Assembly: GCA_015068495.1 (NCBI GenBank)
Contig: SVKL01000006.1
Coordinates: 40,704-104,703 of the forward strand
From: Oscillospiraceae bacterium
GTDB lineage: Bacteria > Bacillota > Clostridia > Oscillospirales > Oscillospiraceae
Length of the DNA stretch: 64,000 nucleotides
Direction of reading: 5' to 3'
Part shown: one piece after another, positions 42,485-51,449 of the stretch
Numbering within the stretch: the first letter of the stretch is position 1
Layout: the number at the start of each line of letters is the position of its first letter
Made by a program: the position numbers and the translations under genes
The notes under the pieces: generated by a model
Seen by the model: only the letters and a program-made list of their open reading frames with translations
Databases searched by the model: none
What the model was told of the DNA's origin: nothing

Positions 42485-43216
42485 TCAAACGGTCACAAGC
42501 ACGCTTGTGATATTGTCCGGCGCTCCCCGTTTCTTAACGATATCGAGCAGACGCTCACAGCAATGCTCTTTATCTTGGCCGTGGGCTATCTCGAACAAAA
42601 TCTCCTGATCGTCCATTAAATTGGACAGCCCGTCTGAACACAGCAGGAAGCTGGTACCCTTTTCTACTTTTCTATGATAGATGTCGCACATCACATGTGG
42701 CTCTGTGCCAATGGCGCGGGTAATGAGGTTTTTCCCGGGGTAACGTTTTGCTTTCTCCGGTGTCAGTTCTCCCCGTGCAATCATCATCTGCACCAATGAA
42801 TGGTCTGTGGTTATCTGCTTAATGCCGTCTTTATCCACCAGATATGCGCGGCTGTCGCCTACATTGACAACCGTTGCTTTTTTTCCTTGCAGAAGCAGCG
42901 CCACCAAGGTAGTGCCCATACCGCTGAAATCCTCGAACTGCTGCGCCTGATCGTAAACCGTGAAATTGGCCAGCTTGACTGCCCCTTCCAGCATTTGGTC
43001 CAAACGCTCCGGGTCCATATCCGGCGTCCAGCTCCGTTTTACCTCTTGGGTAAACACGTCAGCCGCCAAGGTGCTGGCCACATTGCCGGATTTTGCACCG
43101 CCCATACCGTCACACACCACACACAGCAAGGTGTTTTTGTCCAGAGATTCAATTTGGTAGGTATCCTGATTTTGATTTCGGACAACGCCCGGGTCTGTGG
43201 ATGCCCAATATTGCAT
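42485..43216 (-). CDS. stp: PP2C-type Ser/Thr phosphatase (Stp/PrpC)
   Basis: A 243-aa metal-dependent phosphatase reversing PknB phosphorylation. Motifs: RNQNQDTYQ, VVCDGMGGAKSGNVAS, GMGTTLVALLL, VNVGDSRAYLV, LITRAIGTEP, LLCSDGLSNLM and GAPDNITSVLV. GGAAGTG precedes ATG; it is 6 nt downstream of rlmN and 25 nt upstream of pknB, the standard Firmicutes arrangement. Confidence 0.96.
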   Translation of the reverse strand: MQYWASTDPGVVRNQNQDTYQIESLDKNTLLCVVCDGMGGAKSGNVASTLAADVFTQEVKRSWTPDMDPERLDQMLEGAVKLANFTVYDQAQQFEDFSGMGTTLVALLLQGKKATVVNVGDSRAYLVDKDGIKQITTDHSLVQMMIARGELTPEKAKRYPGKNLITRAIGTEPHVMCDIYHRKVEKGTSFLLCSDGLSNLMDDQEILFEIAHGQDKEHCCERLLDIVKKRGAPDNITSVLVTV

Positions 43217-43222
43217 AAAGCT

Positions 43223-44278
43223 TCACTTCCTTTGTTCTTCGTCCGTGCCGACCTGCTGTCGGGTGTATTTCCGACGGAGCTGTCCGCAGGACGCATCGAT
43301 ATCACTGCCCAAGGTGCGACGCACAGTTGCTGTCACACCGCCATCCTCCAAAATGCTTTGGAAGGCAGCCACTGCAGCTTTGGAGCTGGGTTTCAAGGGG
43401 CTTTCCTCCACGTGATTCAGAGGAATCAAATTCACGTGGGCAGGCAAGCCCTTTAACAGCTGCAAAAGCTCCTTGGCGTTTTGCACACTGTCATTGACCC
43501 CGTCGATCATCGCATATTCAAAATGAATACGTCGGGAGGTCTTTTCATAATACCGCCGGCAGGCAGGCAGCAACTCCTCAATAGGGTATGCCTTATTCAC
43601 CGGCATAATGCGATTCCGGATGGCATTGTTGGAGCCGTGGAGGGAAATTGCCAAGCTGATTTGCAGCTTCTTATCTCCCAGCTCATCAATTTTCGGCACC
43701 AAGCCGCAGGTGGAAAGGCTGATATGCCGCATGGAGATGTTCATTCCCTCGGGGCTGTTCACCAGCTCCAAAAACCGCAGCACATTTTCCATATTGTCCA
43801 GCGGCTCACCGATGCCCATCAGCACAATATGAGAGATTGGCAGACCGGAATCCAGCTGGGTAAACAGCACTTGATTCAGCATTTCAAAGGGCTCCAGCTT
43901 CCGCACCAGGCCGCCTAAGGTGGATGCGCAGAAAGCGCAGCCCATCCGGCAACCCACCTCTGTGGAAATACACACCGAATTGCCGTAGTGATAGCGCATC
44001 AGCACCGTTTCCACACAGTTGCCATCGGAAAGCTTCCAGAGATATTTGATTGTACCGTCGGCTTTGGACACCTGCTTTCGCACCACCTCCGGTATATGGA
44101 GGGGAAAACGTTCTGCAAGCGTGTCACGCAGAGCTTTAGGAAGATTGGTCATCTCCTCATAGCTTTGCACGCCCTTATGTAGCCAAGCATAAACCTGCTT
44201 TGCCCGAAAGGCCGGCTGGTTCATTTCCTTGAGTACTTCGCCGATTTCCGGTATGGTCATAGATTGCAAATGTTTCAT
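43223..44278 (-). CDS. rlmN: 23S rRNA (adenine(2503)-C2)-methyltransferase RlmN
   Basis: A 351-aa radical-SAM methyltransferase modifying A2503 of 23S rRNA and A37 of some tRNAs. The cluster motif is CRMGCAFC; the C-terminal methyl-carrying Cys is visible in RRTLGSDIDASCGQL. GMGEPLDN and SLHGSNNAIRNRIMPVNK are family signatures. GGAG precedes ATG, and the start overlaps rsmB by 4 nt. Confidence 0.96.
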   Translation of the reverse strand: MKHLQSMTIPEIGEVLKEMNQPAFRAKQVYAWLHKGVQSYEEMTNLPKALRDTLAERFPLHIPEVVRKQVSKADGTIKYLWKLSDGNCVETVLMRYHYGNSVCISTEVGCRMGCAFCASTLGGLVRKLEPFEMLNQVLFTQLDSGLPISHIVLMGIGEPLDNMENVLRFLELVNSPEGMNISMRHISLSTCGLVPKIDELGDKKLQISLAISLHGSNNAIRNRIMPVNKAYPIEELLPACRRYYEKTSRRIHFEYAMIDGVNDSVQNAKELLQLLKGLPAHVNLIPLNHVEESPLKPSSKAAVAAFQSILEDGGVTATVRRTLGSDIDASCGQLRRKYTRQQVGTDEEQRK

Positions 44279-45588
44279 AGCTTTCTCCGCAGGCGGCAGA
44301 TAAAGAAGCCGTCTGTGTCATATTCCCCGGGCACCAAAGTCAGCATACCGCTTTCATTTTTGGGAAAGGGTGCCGGCAGCGGCAGGGGTTCTGTTGTAAA
44401 ATCGGGATGTGTTTGAAGAAATTCTTCCACCATTCCCTCGTTCTCCGCCTGCACCAAGGTACAGGTAGAGTACAGGAGCAGTCCGCCGGGTTTTACATAG
44501 CGGGACACATTCTCCAAAATCTTTTTTTGCAGGGCAGGCAGCGCTGCGATTTCCTGCAAGGCCTTATAGCGGATATCCGGCTTCTTCCGGATAATACCCA
44601 AGCCGGAGCAAGGCACATCCGCAATCACCGTATCCATTTTTTCTTCCCACGCAGGAACAAACTCCGTGGCATCCTGCTGTATAGCAGTGATATTGTCAAT
44701 ACCCAAACGCCGGGCATTTTTGTCAATTAAGGTAATTTTATGGGCGTGGACATCGCAGGAGCGGATACTCCCCTGCCCCTTCATAGCCATTGCTGCGGCA
44801 AAGCTCTTGCCCCCCGGCGCGGCACAGCAATCCAGCACCTGCTGCGCCGGCTGAATGCTTGCGCACAGAACACTTAATTTTGCCGCCGCATCCTGCACAT
44901 AGAACAGCCCCTCCTGAAAGCAGGACAGCTGCTCCAAATTTCCGGTACCGGACAGCACCAAGCAGTCCGCAAGCCACGGATGGGCTTCTGCAATTACGCC
45001 GCTGCGTTCCAGCTTCTTTTGCAGGTCCGCCGCGGTGGTCCGCAAGGTGTTCACCTGCACCGTTATGGGGGCAATGGCATTGTTTGCTTTCAGCATAGGC
45101 TCCAGCCGCTGCTTGCCCACGTAGGATTTCAGCAGATTGATCAGCTCACCGGGGTGACTGTATTTATCCTCCCAAGAGATTGGCTGCGTTAAGCTGTCAC
45201 GCTTACGGACCGCGTTGCGAAGCACAGCGTTAACAAGACCGGAGACATTCCCCTGTCTTCTGCCGTACCTTTTTGCCAGCTCCACAGATTCGTTTACCGC
45301 CGCCGACTGGGGTATCTTATCCATAAACAGCAGCTGATAAAGCCCCAGATGGAGAATATCCCGCACCACGGGATGCAGGTCCTTAATTTTCCCCGTAAGC
45401 AATTGCTGCAAGTAGAAATCCAGCAAATTCCGGTTTTGTATCACCCCGTAGCACAGTCTCGTTGCCAAGCCGCTGTCCCGACCGTCTAAGCGGTCACGGG
45501 CAATATACTCCTTCAAAACGCCATTGGACCAGCCGCCGTCTACACGGCAGGCAATCAACACGTTTAACGCCGTTTCTCTGGCACTCAT
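44275..45588 (-). CDS. rsmB: 16S rRNA (cytosine(967)-C5)-methyltransferase RsmB
   Basis: A 437-aa protein: NusB-like RNA-binding domain (ARETALNVLIACRVDGGWSN to about 140) and a Rossmann methyltransferase domain with VLDCCAAPGGKSFAAA, IADVPCSGLG (general acid/base Cys) and YSTCTLVQAENE (nucleophile Cys). ATG at 45588 behind GGAGG gives the standard N-terminus; the 35-residue ORF-track extension lies within fmt. It starts one base after the fmt stop. Confidence 0.95.
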   Translation of the reverse strand: MSARETALNVLIACRVDGGWSNGVLKEYIARDRLDGRDSGLATRLCYGVIQNRNLLDFYLQQLLTGKIKDLHPVVRDILHLGLYQLLFMDKIPQSAAVNESVELAKRYGRRQGNVSGLVNAVLRNAVRKRDSLTQPISWEDKYSHPGELINLLKSYVGKQRLEPMLKANNAIAPITVQVNTLRTTAADLQKKLERSGVIAEAHPWLADCLVLSGTGNLEQLSCFQEGLFYVQDAAAKLSVLCASIQPAQQVLDCCAAPGGKSFAAAMAMKGQGSIRSCDVHAHKITLIDKNARRLGIDNITAIQQDATEFVPAWEEKMDTVIADVPCSGLGIIRKKPDIRYKALQEIAALPALQKKILENVSRYVKPGGLLLYSTCTLVQAENEGMVEEFLQTHPDFTTEPLPLPAPFPKNESGMLTLVPGEYDTDGFFICRLRRKL

Positions 45589-45589
45589 A

Positions 45590-46504
45590 TCAGGCCTCCA
45601 AGGGGTGACCCCGGAAATAGTCAGCAGCCGGCATACGCTTGCCGCCCTCTGCCTGCAGCACACGGATTTCCACAGCGTCCTCACCACAGGCAATTTGCAG
45701 GCCTGTTTTGGTCAGCCCCAAAACCGTGCCGGCAGGCATCTTTGCAGGGTTGTACACAATAGCAGTGGTATACACCTTAAAGGTCTTTTCCCCTATCTTT
45801 GCAGTTGCAACGGGCCACGGGTTCAAGCCACGGACCTGATTGTGCACCTGCTGTGCCGTCTTGGTAAAATCAATGGGGCACATCGTTTTATCCAGCATCG
45901 GCGCCATCGTCACCTTGGTTTCGTCCTGCTTCACCGGTACCAATGCGTGATTTTCATACTTTGTAAGGGTTTCAGACAGCAGTTCGGCGCCCAGCACCGC
46001 AAGCCTGTCCAGCAATTCGCCGGCAGTTTCGTCCGGACCAATGGGGGTTTTGGCTGCGCCAACCACGTCTCCGGCATCCATTTGCCGCGCCATATACTGG
46101 GCAGAGACACCGGTTTCCGTCAAGCCGTCCAGCACTGCCCACTGATAGGGTGCAGAGCCGCGGTACTGGGGCAGCAGGCTGGCGTGGATATTGATAAAGC
46201 CGTTTGGCACAATGTCCAGCACCTTTTGAGGCAGAATCCGTCCGTATGCCACTACCGCAACCACATCCGGCTGCAAGGCCCGCAGCTGCTCCACCGTTTC
46301 ATCCTCACGGAAATTCTCCGGCTGAAACACAGGGATATTATTTTCCAGCGCCACTTCCTTGACAGGAGGCGCCACCAGCTTCATTCCCCGCCCCTTGGGA
46401 CGGTCCGGCTGGGTATAGACACCGACTACGTGAAAGTTGTCGGCAAGAATCTTTTTCAGACAGGTAGCCGCAATGTCCGGCGTACCCATAAACACAACGC
46501 GCAT
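45590..46504 (-). CDS. fmt: Methionyl-tRNA formyltransferase
   Basis: A 304-aa enzyme that formylates initiator Met-tRNA with 10-formyl-THF. MRVVFMGTPDIAATCLKKI, PDRPKGRGMKL, NIHASLLPQYRGSAPYQWAVLDG and QMDAGDVVG are typical. ATG at 46504 follows AGGAGG; the ORF-track start 10 codons earlier overlaps def. Coupled with def, which removes the formyl group. Confidence 0.96.
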   Translation of the reverse strand: MRVVFMGTPDIAATCLKKILADNFHVVGVYTQPDRPKGRGMKLVAPPVKEVALENNIPVFQPENFREDETVEQLRALQPDVVAVVAYGRILPQKVLDIVPNGFINIHASLLPQYRGSAPYQWAVLDGLTETGVSAQYMARQMDAGDVVGAAKTPIGPDETAGELLDRLAVLGAELLSETLTKYENHALVPVKQDETKVTMAPMLDKTMCPIDFTKTAQQVHNQVRGLNPWPVATAKIGEKTFKVYTTAIVYNPAKMPAGTVLGLTKTGLQIACGEDAVEIRVLQAEGGKRMPAADYFRGHPLEA

Positions 46505-46521
46505 AGGATGCCTCCTAAGTT

Positions 46522-46998
46522 TTATTCCGCCCAAGCATCCAGCTCTTCATCGGTGAGTAAACGCTCCATCACCTGTGTATAGAGGATGCCATCCAAATGA
46601 TCCAGCTCGTGGCAGAAGCAACGGGCTGTCAGCTCCTCACCCTCAGCCTCAAACCAATTTCCGGTTCTGTCCTGCGCGCGAACCTTTGCATAGTAAGGGC
46701 GTTTTACAAGGCCGTATTTGCCCTGCACGCTCAGGCAGCCCTCCGGGCCTTCCTGCTCACCGTCGGTTTCCAGCAATGTGGGATTCACCAGTTCCAGTAT
46801 TTCCTCTCCGGTGTCAACCAATACCACCCGACGCAAAATTCCCACTTGCGGCGCTGCCAAGCCCACACCGCCGGAGTCAAGCAAGGTTTCCCGCATATCG
46901 TCCAGAAGCCGCCACAGCTTACTGTCAAAGCTTTCTACAGGCTTGCAAACCTTGTGCAACGCCGGATTTTTGTCTGATAGAATTTTCCGCAATGCCAT
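46522..46998 (-). CDS. def: Peptide deformylase
   Basis: A 158-aa metallo-deformylase. The three motifs are intact: GVGLAAPQVG, EGCLSV and HELDH (HExxH). It removes the N-formyl group from nascent proteins. GAGAGG precedes ATG; it is 12 nt after priA and 17 nt before fmt. Confidence 0.96.
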   Translation of the reverse strand: MALRKILSDKNPALHKVCKPVESFDSKLWRLLDDMRETLLDSGGVGLAAPQVGILRRVVLVDTGEEILELVNPTLLETDGEQEGPEGCLSVQGKYGLVKRPYYAKVRAQDRTGNWFEAEGEELTARCFCHELDHLDGILYTQVMERLLTDEELDAWAE

Positions 46999-47010
46999 AT
47001 TTTTTCCTCT

Positions 47011-49458
47011 CTAATCAAAGCCGTTTACGTCTATGAATGCCGACACGCCGCGGTTCTCCTTGTCCTGTGAGAATTGCCGCAGCAGGTGCGCCAGCAGCAG
47101 ACGCAGGGGTCTATTCATTTTGCACCGCAAGGTCAGGCGGTAACGGTAATTGTAGTTGATTTTCGGCACGGGACAGGGCGCTGGGCCCAGCACCGTGCAA
47201 TGTGTGTCCTTATATTCCGGCTGCTGCAGTAGCGTTTGCAGGCTTGCCTTTAATTTGGCGCTTCCGTGGAGGATTCTCGCCTCCTCCTGTCCGGTCAGGG
47301 TAATTACTGCCAAATCGCCAAAGGGCGGACTCTGCATTTTTCTGCGCAGACCGATTTCCAAATCATAAAAACCGTCGTAATCCTGCCGGGAAGCCAAGGT
47401 AATTACGCTGTGCTCCGGCACGTAGGTTTGAATCATCGCCTTGCCTGCCATATCGCCGCGGCCTGCCCGTCCCACCACTTGGGTGAGCATATTGAAGGTG
47501 GTTTCTGCGGCCCGGTAGCTGTCGTTATACAGGCTCAAATCCCCATCCAGCACGCCTACCAGCGTAACATCCGGCAGATTTAATCCCTTGGCAACCATTT
47601 GAGTGCCGAGGAGCACCGGAATATGTTCTTTTTGGAACCGCTGCAAAATCATCTCGTGGGTATTGGCAGCAGATACGGTATCTGCATCCATCCGCTCCAC
47701 CCTGATGTCCGAAAAACGCTCCTGCAGCTCCTGCTGCACCCTTTGGGTGCCAACACCCATCCGTTTCATCGGGCCGCCGCAAGCCGGACAACGCTCCGGC
47801 ACCGGCATAGAATGGCCGCAATAATGGCACATAAGGCGCTCATTTGCGCTATGGTAAGTAAGCCTTGCGCTGCAACGGGGACACTCGGGAGATTCCCGGC
47901 AATCCACACACACCAAGGCTCTGCTGTTCCCCCGGCGGTTGAGAAACAAAATGGTCTGCTTTCCCGCCTGCTGGGTATCCCGAATTGCATTTTGCAGCGG
48001 GTAGCTCAGAGAAAGGTCATTTCCCAGCTTCACTTCCTGCCGCATATCCACGATTTCCACAGCCGGAAGCGGACGTCCGCCGAAGCGGTTTTTCAGGCGA
48101 TACAGCTTGTAAATGCCCGATTTGGCGTAGAACATACTCTCTACGCTGGGGGTTGCCGAGCCCAAAAGCACCAGCGCCTTTTCCTTCAGACCTCTCCAAA
48201 GGGCAACCTCTCTGGCGTGGTATCTGGGGGTATTTTCCGATTTATAAGAGTGCTCCTGCTCCTCATCCAAGATGATGAGACCCAAATTATTACAGGGAGC
48301 AAACACCGCAGAACGGGTGCCAACCACCAGCTTGGCTTCACCGGAATGAATCCGCTTCCACTGGTCGTAGCGTTCTGTAGGCGGCAGGCTGCTGTGCAGC
48401 ACCGCAATGCTGTCGCCGAAATAGGCTGCCATCAATCCCAAAAGCTGGGGGGTCAGCGCAATTTCCGGCACCAACAGGATCGCCTGCCTGCCGCTGTCTA
48501 TGGTGTTTTGAATTAGTTTAATATACACAGAGGTTTTTCCCGAGCCGGTGACACCGTAAAGCAGCGCTGTACCGGGCACCTCGGAATGCATTTGGGCACT
48601 TAATCCCTGAAAAGCCTCTTGCTGTTCGTGATTTAGTGTCAGCGGTCCATTTAGTTCCGCGGGACGAATCTCCCTACACCGGAGAACTTCCTTTTCCGAC
48701 AGTTCAATATAGCCCAAGTCTGCCAAGCGGCGTACTGTAGCAGATTTCGCGCCGGTAAAATAGCAAATCTCCTTCACCGGCGCAGAGCCGATACCGCAAA
48801 GCAGCTCCAACACATTGCGCTGCATCGCTGCAGAACGGGGTCTGGTGGCTGCATAGGCCTGCGCTTCCTCTGCGGAAACCGCCAATGTCGCAATCAGCTG
48901 CTGCTTATCTGCTGTGCGGCGGGAGAATTTCCTTTGGGTGGTAATCCACTTTTTTCCAAGAAGATAGGAAACGGCTCTTTCAAACCTGTCCTCCTCTGCC
49001 ACCACCTGCTGCAAAACAGCACTGTCTGCCGTGCCGCCACAGTCCAGCAGGGTCTGCAAAAGCAGCTTGGCATCTGCTTGGCGAAAGGGCTTTTCCTGCC
49101 AGCTCCGGTCATCGGTCAGGCTGTAGGTATCCTTGCTTTGAAACCACAGTCCTGCCGGAAGCATCGCCCGGATGGCATCAAAGAAGGTACAAAAGCAGCG
49201 TTCCCGCAAAAAAGCGGCAAGGCGGAGCATATTTTCGGACAAAACCGGCGCATCGTCCAACAGACAAATCACAGGCTTTAATCCATCCGCCGCTCCTTCC
49301 TCTACAGACAGCACCACGCCCTCTGTGTGGCGGTTGCTGCGGCCGAAGGGCACCATCACCCGCATACCGGGCTTAGCTTGGATTTCCGCTCCGCAAAAGT
49401 AAGAATAGGGCTTATCGATGGCAAAACTTGCCACAGACACAGCAACTTTTGCAATCAA
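47011..49458 (-). CDS. priA: Primosomal replication protein PriA
   Basis: An 815-aa superfamily 2 helicase that reloads the replisome at stalled forks. An N-terminal DNA-binding region (YSFCGAEIQAKPGMRVMVPFGRSNR-like) is followed by helicase motifs GVTGSGKTSVYIKLI and ILDEEQEHSYKSENTPRYHAREVA, then an eight-cysteine Zn region (CVDCRESPECPRCSARL; CHYCGHSMPVPERCPACGG), and RVGRAGRGDMAGK-like motif VI. The start codon is TTG behind AAGGAGGGG. It follows rpoZ directly; coaBC, usually between them in Firmicutes, is absent. Confidence 0.95.
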   Translation of the reverse strand: MIAKVAVSVASFAIDKPYSYFCGAEIQAKPGMRVMVPFGRSNRHTEGVVLSVEEGAADGLKPVICLLDDAPVLSENMLRLAAFLRERCFCTFFDAIRAMLPAGLWFQSKDTYSLTDDRSWQEKPFRQADAKLLLQTLLDCGGTADSAVLQQVVAEEDRFERAVSYLLGKKWITTQRKFSRRTADKQQLIATLAVSAEEAQAYAATRPRSAAMQRNVLELLCGIGSAPVKEICYFTGAKSATVRRLADLGYIELSEKEVLRCREIRPAELNGPLTLNHEQQEAFQGLSAQMHSEVPGTALLYGVTGSGKTSVYIKLIQNTIDSGRQAILLVPEIALTPQLLGLMAAYFGDSIAVLHSSLPPTERYDQWKRIHSGEAKLVVGTRSAVFAPCNNLGLIILDEEQEHSYKSENTPRYHAREVALWRGLKEKALVLLGSATPSVESMFYAKSGIYKLYRLKNRFGGRPLPAVEIVDMRQEVKLGNDLSLSYPLQNAIRDTQQAGKQTILFLNRRGNSRALVCVDCRESPECPRCSARLTYHSANERLMCHYCGHSMPVPERCPACGGPMKRMGVGTQRVQQELQERFSDIRVERMDADTVSAANTHEMILQRFQKEHIPVLLGTQMVAKGLNLPDVTLVGVLDGDLSLYNDSYRAAETTFNMLTQVVGRAGRGDMAGKAMIQTYVPEHSVITLASRQDYDGFYDLEIGLRRKMQSPPFGDLAVITLTGQEEARILHGSAKLKASLQTLLQQPEYKDTHCTVLGPAPCPVPKINYNYRYRLTLRCKMNRPLRLLLAHLLRQFSQDKENRGVSAFIDVNGFD

Positions 49459-49480
49459 TCTAACCCCTCCTTACCAAGCA

Positions 49481-49687
49481 TCAATGCATATACTCTTCTT
49501 TTAAGGTTGCAGATAATGTGCCTGCTGCTACCTCGCGGATTGCTAAGGTCACAGGCTTTTCTGTCAATTCTTCCTGCTGCTGCTCAGCCTCAGCGGCAAT
49601 CTCTCTTGCCCGTTGGGCAACAACATTTACCAGCAAATAACGGCTGTCTACGTGCTTCAACAAATCTGATACAGGGGGGTACAACAT
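49481..49687 (-). CDS. rpoZ: RNA polymerase omega subunit
   Basis: A 68-aa subunit that aids RNA polymerase assembly: MLYPPVSDLLKHVDSRYLLVNVVAQRAREIA matches the conserved omega core. ATG at 49687 has GGAGG eight bases upstream; the ORF-track extension is not supported. It follows gmk by 19 nt, as in B. subtilis. Confidence 0.93.
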   Translation of the reverse strand: MLYPPVSDLLKHVDSRYLLVNVVAQRAREIAAEAEQQQEELTEKPVTLAIREVAAGTLSATLKEEYMH

Positions 49688-49706
49688 TTTCCATTCCTCC
49701 AATAAT

Positions 49707-50258
49707 TCAATCCGCCTCACGGGCGATAATTTTTAATATTTCCTGTGCGCAGGTGTCCACACTGTCATTGATTACCACGTAATCGTAGTGCTTGCTCTGT
49801 TCCATTTCCCACGCCACTCTTGCCTGACGTACCTGTATTTGCTCTTCTGTGGTATCTCCACGGCTGCGCAACCGATTGGTCAGCTCCTCCAGAGAAGGCG
49901 GCGCGATGAAAATCAAAACCACATCTGCTTTTTCCTGCCGGACGTGAAATGCGCCGTTGGGCTCGATATCTAAAATAACGCTGCCCTTTCGGAGCTTTTC
50001 CTCCAGCTGCTGCCTGGGGGTGCCATAGAAGTTATTCATATGGGCATCGTATTCCAGAAATTCGTTGTTTTCAATCATTTCCCGGAACTTGTCCTTGGTG
50101 ACGAAATAGTAGTCCTGCCCATCTGTCTCTCCCGCACGGGGGCTGCGGGTGGTCGCCGACACAGAAAAGCGCAAATCACTTCTGCTTTTCATTACTTTTG
50201 CCAGCACAGTACTCTTTCCCACACCGGAAGCGCCGGAAATCACAAATAGTTTACCCAT
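49707..50258 (-). CDS. gmk: Guanylate kinase
   Basis: A 183-aa kinase converting GMP to GDP. P-loop [15 protein letters not shown]-binding [18 protein letters not shown] and [12 protein letters not shown], lid [19 protein letters not shown] at 50258 behind AGGAGGTG overlaps the remA end by 8 nt. Confidence 0.96.
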   Translation of the reverse strand: MGKLFVISGASGVGKSTVLAKVMKSRSDLRFSVSATTRSPRAGETDGQDYYFVTKDKFREMIENNEFLEYDAHMNNFYGTPRQQLEEKLRKGSVILDIEPNGAFHVRQEKADVVLIFIAPPSLEELTNRLRSRGDTTEEQIQVRQARVAWEMEQSKHYDYVVINDSVDTCAQEILKIIAREAD

Positions 50259-50508
50259 TTTCCTGCACCTCCTGCTTGTCCTCCCAACGGGTTGCAAGCA
50301 CATCCGTGGTCAACGCCGAAAGAATCACGTGGTCTGTGTCCATCAAAAGAACAGCCTGTGTCTTACGGCCATAGGAAGCATCAATCAGCATACCTCTGTC
50401 CCGCGCTTCTTGGATGACCCGTTTAATAGGGGCTGAGTCCGGCGCTACAATGGCCAGCACACGCTGTGCGGCAACCATACTGCCAAAACCGATTCCAATT
50501 AATTTCAT
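50251..50508 (-). CDS. remA: RemA/DUF370 family regulator
   Basis: An 85-aa protein starting [66 protein letters not shown], the highly conserved RemA core; in B. subtilis RemA is a DNA-binding activator of matrix and osmoprotection genes. The order yicC-remA-gmk-rpoZ is the usual one. GAGGATG precedes ATG. Confidence 0.94.
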   Translation of the reverse strand: MKLIGIGFGSMVAAQRVLAIVAPDSAPIKRVIQEARDRGMLIDASYGRKTQAVLLMDTDHVILSALTTDVLATRWEDKQEVQENG

Positions 50509-50515
50509 AGCATCC

Positions 50516-51394
50516 TCACTCTATGTTTTGGGTTTGTTCGCGAATCTTTTCCAGCTCCGCTTTAATATCAACCACAATACGCGCCAAAGCTACATCTGTG
50601 CATTTAGAGCCGATGGTGTTGGCCTCCCGGTTCATTTCCTGAAGCAGGAAATCCAGCTTCCGTCCAACGGCGCCGCCACCGTCCAGCATCGTATTCATCT
50701 GCTGCAAATGGCTGCGCAAACGGACAGTTTCCTCATCCACAGCAACCTTGTCCGCAAAGATGGCTGCCTCTGTGAGAATACGGCTCTCATCAATGGCTGT
50801 ATTTTCCAGCACTTCCTTCAGCTTGTTTTCAAGCCGTGTGCGGTAATCCACCACGGTTTGGGCATTTCCCTGTTCCACTTGGGATACCAGACCCAAAATG
50901 GTCTCGCCCCGGCTACGCAAATCCCTGTCCAAAGCCTCACCCTCGGTGGTGCGCATTGCGTCATAGCCTTCCAATGCCTTTGTCAGAACGGACATCATAT
51001 CCGCTAGCAGCTGCTCTTCATCCACTTGGGGTTTTTCCAGTGAGAAGACCTCCGGCAGGCGGGATACCGACGAAACAGAAATGTCATCTGCTACGCCGTA
51101 CTGCTCCACCATTTGGCGCATAGCGGTCAGATAGCTTTCCAGCACAGCCGTGTTCAGGGTTACCTGCACTTCATCGCCGCTTTCACTGCGGACGGAAATA
51201 AACACATCCACCTTACCGCGGGACACTGCATTTTTCACTGCCTGCTTCACAGCTTCCTCACCAAAGGACAAAATTCTGGGCAGGCGGACAGAACAATCCA
51301 AATACCGGTTGTTTACAGACCGCAATTCTACGGTAAACTCTCTTCCGTTTACAGTTTCTACGGCCCGGCCGTAGCCGGTCATACTCTTTATCAA
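50516..51394 (-). CDS. yicC: YicC/YloC family endoribonuclease
   Basis: A 292-aa protein starting [41 protein letters not shown] with C-terminal [41 protein letters not shown], both diagnostic for YicC. The family is reported to be an endoribonuclease. The start is TTG behind GAGG; ATG at residue 5 has no ribosome binding site. It opens the remA-gmk-rpoZ segment downstream of cdaR. Confidence 0.92.
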   Translation of the reverse strand: MIKSMTGYGRAVETVNGREFTVELRSVNNRYLDCSVRLPRILSFGEEAVKQAVKNAVSRGKVDVFISVRSESGDEVQVTLNTAVLESYLTAMRQMVEQYGVADDISVSSVSRLPEVFSLEKPQVDEEQLLADMMSVLTKALEGYDAMRTTEGEALDRDLRSRGETILGLVSQVEQGNAQTVVDYRTRLENKLKEVLENTAIDESRILTEAAIFADKVAVDEETVRLRSHLQQMNTMLDGGGAVGRKLDFLLQEMNREANTIGSKCTDVALARIVVDIKAELEKIREQTQNIE

Positions 51395-51416
51395 AGCGCT
51401 TTCCTCTTTTCTTTAC

Positions 51417-51436
51417 CCCGACGCTTCCGCGTCGGG
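51417..51436 (-). other. Short hairpin between cdaR and yicC
   Basis: CCCGACGC/GCGTCGGG with a 4-nt loop. The T-rich tail is on the plus-strand side only, so it is unlikely to be an efficient minus-strand terminator; it may be an mRNA processing or stability structure. Confidence 0.4.
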
Positions 51437-51449
51437 TATTTTCTGACGT

